From: Ruminococcus sp. UBA7013 | GTDB lineage: Bacteria > Bacillota > Clostridia > Oscillospirales > Ruminococcaceae | Assembly (NCBI GenBank): GCA_002449585.1 | Contig: DJXD01000127.1 | Location: forward strand, 1-59,054 | Length of the DNA: 59,054 nucleotides | Direction of reading: 5' to 3' | Part shown: positions 58,286 to 59,054 of the stretch, in pieces | Layout of the letters: each line of letters begins with the position of its first letter | How positions within the stretch are numbered: the stretch's first letter is position 1 | The notes under the pieces: generated by a model | What the model was told of the DNA's origin: nothing | The model's database searches: none | Seen by the model: only the letters and a program-made list of their open reading frames with translations | Position numbers and translations under genes: made by a program

Positions 58286-59054
58286 ATGGGAAAACGTGAC
58301 ACCTACACCAAACAGTATATCGCTCGTCCCCAGATATTCGCAGATGCGTTTAATTATCTGCTTTATAAAGGCAGACAGGTGATAAAGCCTGATGCTCTGA
58401 AACCTGTGGATACCACAGAAGTGATTATTCCATACGGAAATAATGCAGAAGTACCGGTTCAGAAATATCGTGATAATATGAAAATCTGGGCGGCAATGCA
58501 GGATGATGATGCGGTATATGTGCTTCTTGGAAGTGAAAATCAGAGTAATATCCATTATGCAATGCCTGTGAAAGATATGCTCTATGACAGTATCAACTAC
58601 GCTGCTCAGGTAGATGCTGCAAGGCAGTCTTATAAAAACTTTAAGTTTGATGAAGATGGTGTGAAAATTTCACTGACACGTTCGGAATTTTTATCAGGAT
58701 TCCGCAAAGGCGACAAACTGATACCTGTCATCACAGCAGTGATTTATTTCGGTACAGAAAAATGGGATGCTCCTATGAGCATTCATGAAATGCTCAACGT
58801 GCGTGAAGAATTGCTGCCGTTTATTCCGGATTACCGCATCAATCTGATTGCACCGGCAAATATTCCGGACAGTGACTTTTCCACAAGAGATGTTGCAGGC
58901 AAATTCCACACAGGATTTGGCACACTGATGCAGGTTATCAAACATCAGAACGAAATCGGAGTTGCTGAAATTTTGAGCAATGCTCCGAAAATCGATGAAG
59001 CATCAGCGGATATGATTGCAGAGGTTGCTAATATCAAGTTTGAAAAGTCTGTTG
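58286..59054 (+). CDS. Rpn-family recombination-promoting nuclease/putative transposase (PD-(D/E)XK), cut by window end
   Basis: The first 256 residues are in the window; the frame stays open to the end. It starts MGKRDTYTKQYIARPQIFAD, and the nuclease core reads VYVLLGSENQSNIHYAMPVK (E and Q/K motif) followed by YDSINYAAQ and LIPVITAVIYFGTEKWDAP. These are hallmarks of the PD-(D/E)XK transposase-like (Rpn/YhgA-type) proteins abundant in Ruminococcus and Lachnospiraceae. Members nick or cut DNA and promote recombination. ATG 58286 is preceded by AAAGGACG and a perfect promoter. Multi-copy nature is typical, so it may mark a recombination boundary next to the surface operon. Confidence 0.82.
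   Translation, partial: MGKRDTYTKQYIARPQIFADAFNYLLYKGRQVIKPDALKPVDTTEVIIPYGNNAEVPVQKYRDNMKIWAAMQDDDAVYVLLGSENQSNIHYAMPVKDMLYDSINYAAQVDAARQSYKNFKFDEDGVKISLTRSEFLSGFRKGDKLIPVITAVIYFGTEKWDAPMSIHEMLNVREELLPFIPDYRINLIAPANIPDSDFSTRDVAGKFHTGFGTLMQVIKHQNEIGVAEILSNAPKIDEASADMIAEVANIKFEKSV

Overview
The window looks like chromosome from a Gram-positive, endospore-forming gut or rumen clostridium, most probably Ruminococcus or a near relative in the Oscillospiraceae. The signs are a spoIIR gene, strong AGGAGG ribosome sites and TTGACA/TATAAT promoters with 17-bp spacers, moderate-to-low G+C, a single-chain PurL of the clostridial type, an expansin with a dockerin-like EF-hand, several BspA-type leucine-rich-repeat (LRR_5) proteins, and SipW/TasA-type surface proteins. 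No rRNA, tRNA, CRISPR array or intact transposase was seen.

Layout. 1-3720: two small genes on the minus strand, then a two-component system (TCS-1) followed by two tandem, structurally related small-RNA units whose promoters carry direct repeats spaced 11 bp. 3719-10935: core genes (aminotransferase, RNase Y, an O-antigen-ligase-like membrane protein, pyrimidine-nucleoside phosphorylase, SpoIIR), plus a structured relic of an IS200/IS605-like element upstream of RNase Y. 10889-20795: a minus-strand block with a lipoprotein, Nnr, an orphan HsdS, a nitroreductase, an LRR protein/sugar-kinase-like/phosphoesterase operon, and a GGDEF protein paired with a substrate-binding lipoprotein.

21123-28139: a signalling operon that starts with a structured leader. 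It contains the TerY-P triad (Zn-ribbon protein kinase, vWA protein, PP2C phosphatase) extended by an LRR protein, a membrane diguanylate cyclase and a cytidine-deaminase-fold protein with a long Q/P/Y-rich repetitive tail. 28155-35786: an expansin, a hydrolase, a Tet(M)-like ribosomal GTPase fused to a NYN/Rae1-like RNase domain, a TM2 protein, and an operon of small alarmone synthetase plus TCS-2. The last operon's promoter region carries TTCACA boxes like those of the TCS-1 small RNAs. Minus-strand purL follows.

39717-57955: an 18-kb surface-fibre operon. A structured leader with an intrinsic terminator precedes a major TasA/BsaA-like protein, an internal terminator, an ER-type signal peptidase (SipW), a second TasA-like protein, a 3513-residue Cna-B-like giant ending in leucine-rich repeats, a 1121-residue Cna-B-like protein, and a third TasA-like protein. 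No sortase gene or LPXTG motif is present, so this looks like a SipW-dependent, sortase-independent assembly. The window ends in a truncated Rpn-family PD-(D/E)XK nuclease/transposase gene.

The strongest candidates for undescribed biology are the paired small RNAs with their 11-bp operator arrays, the TerY-P operon with its deaminase-fold partner, the GTPase-NYN fusion, and the SipW-linked giant-fibre operon with its repeated-loop RNA leader. All calls come from reading the sequence; no database search was run.
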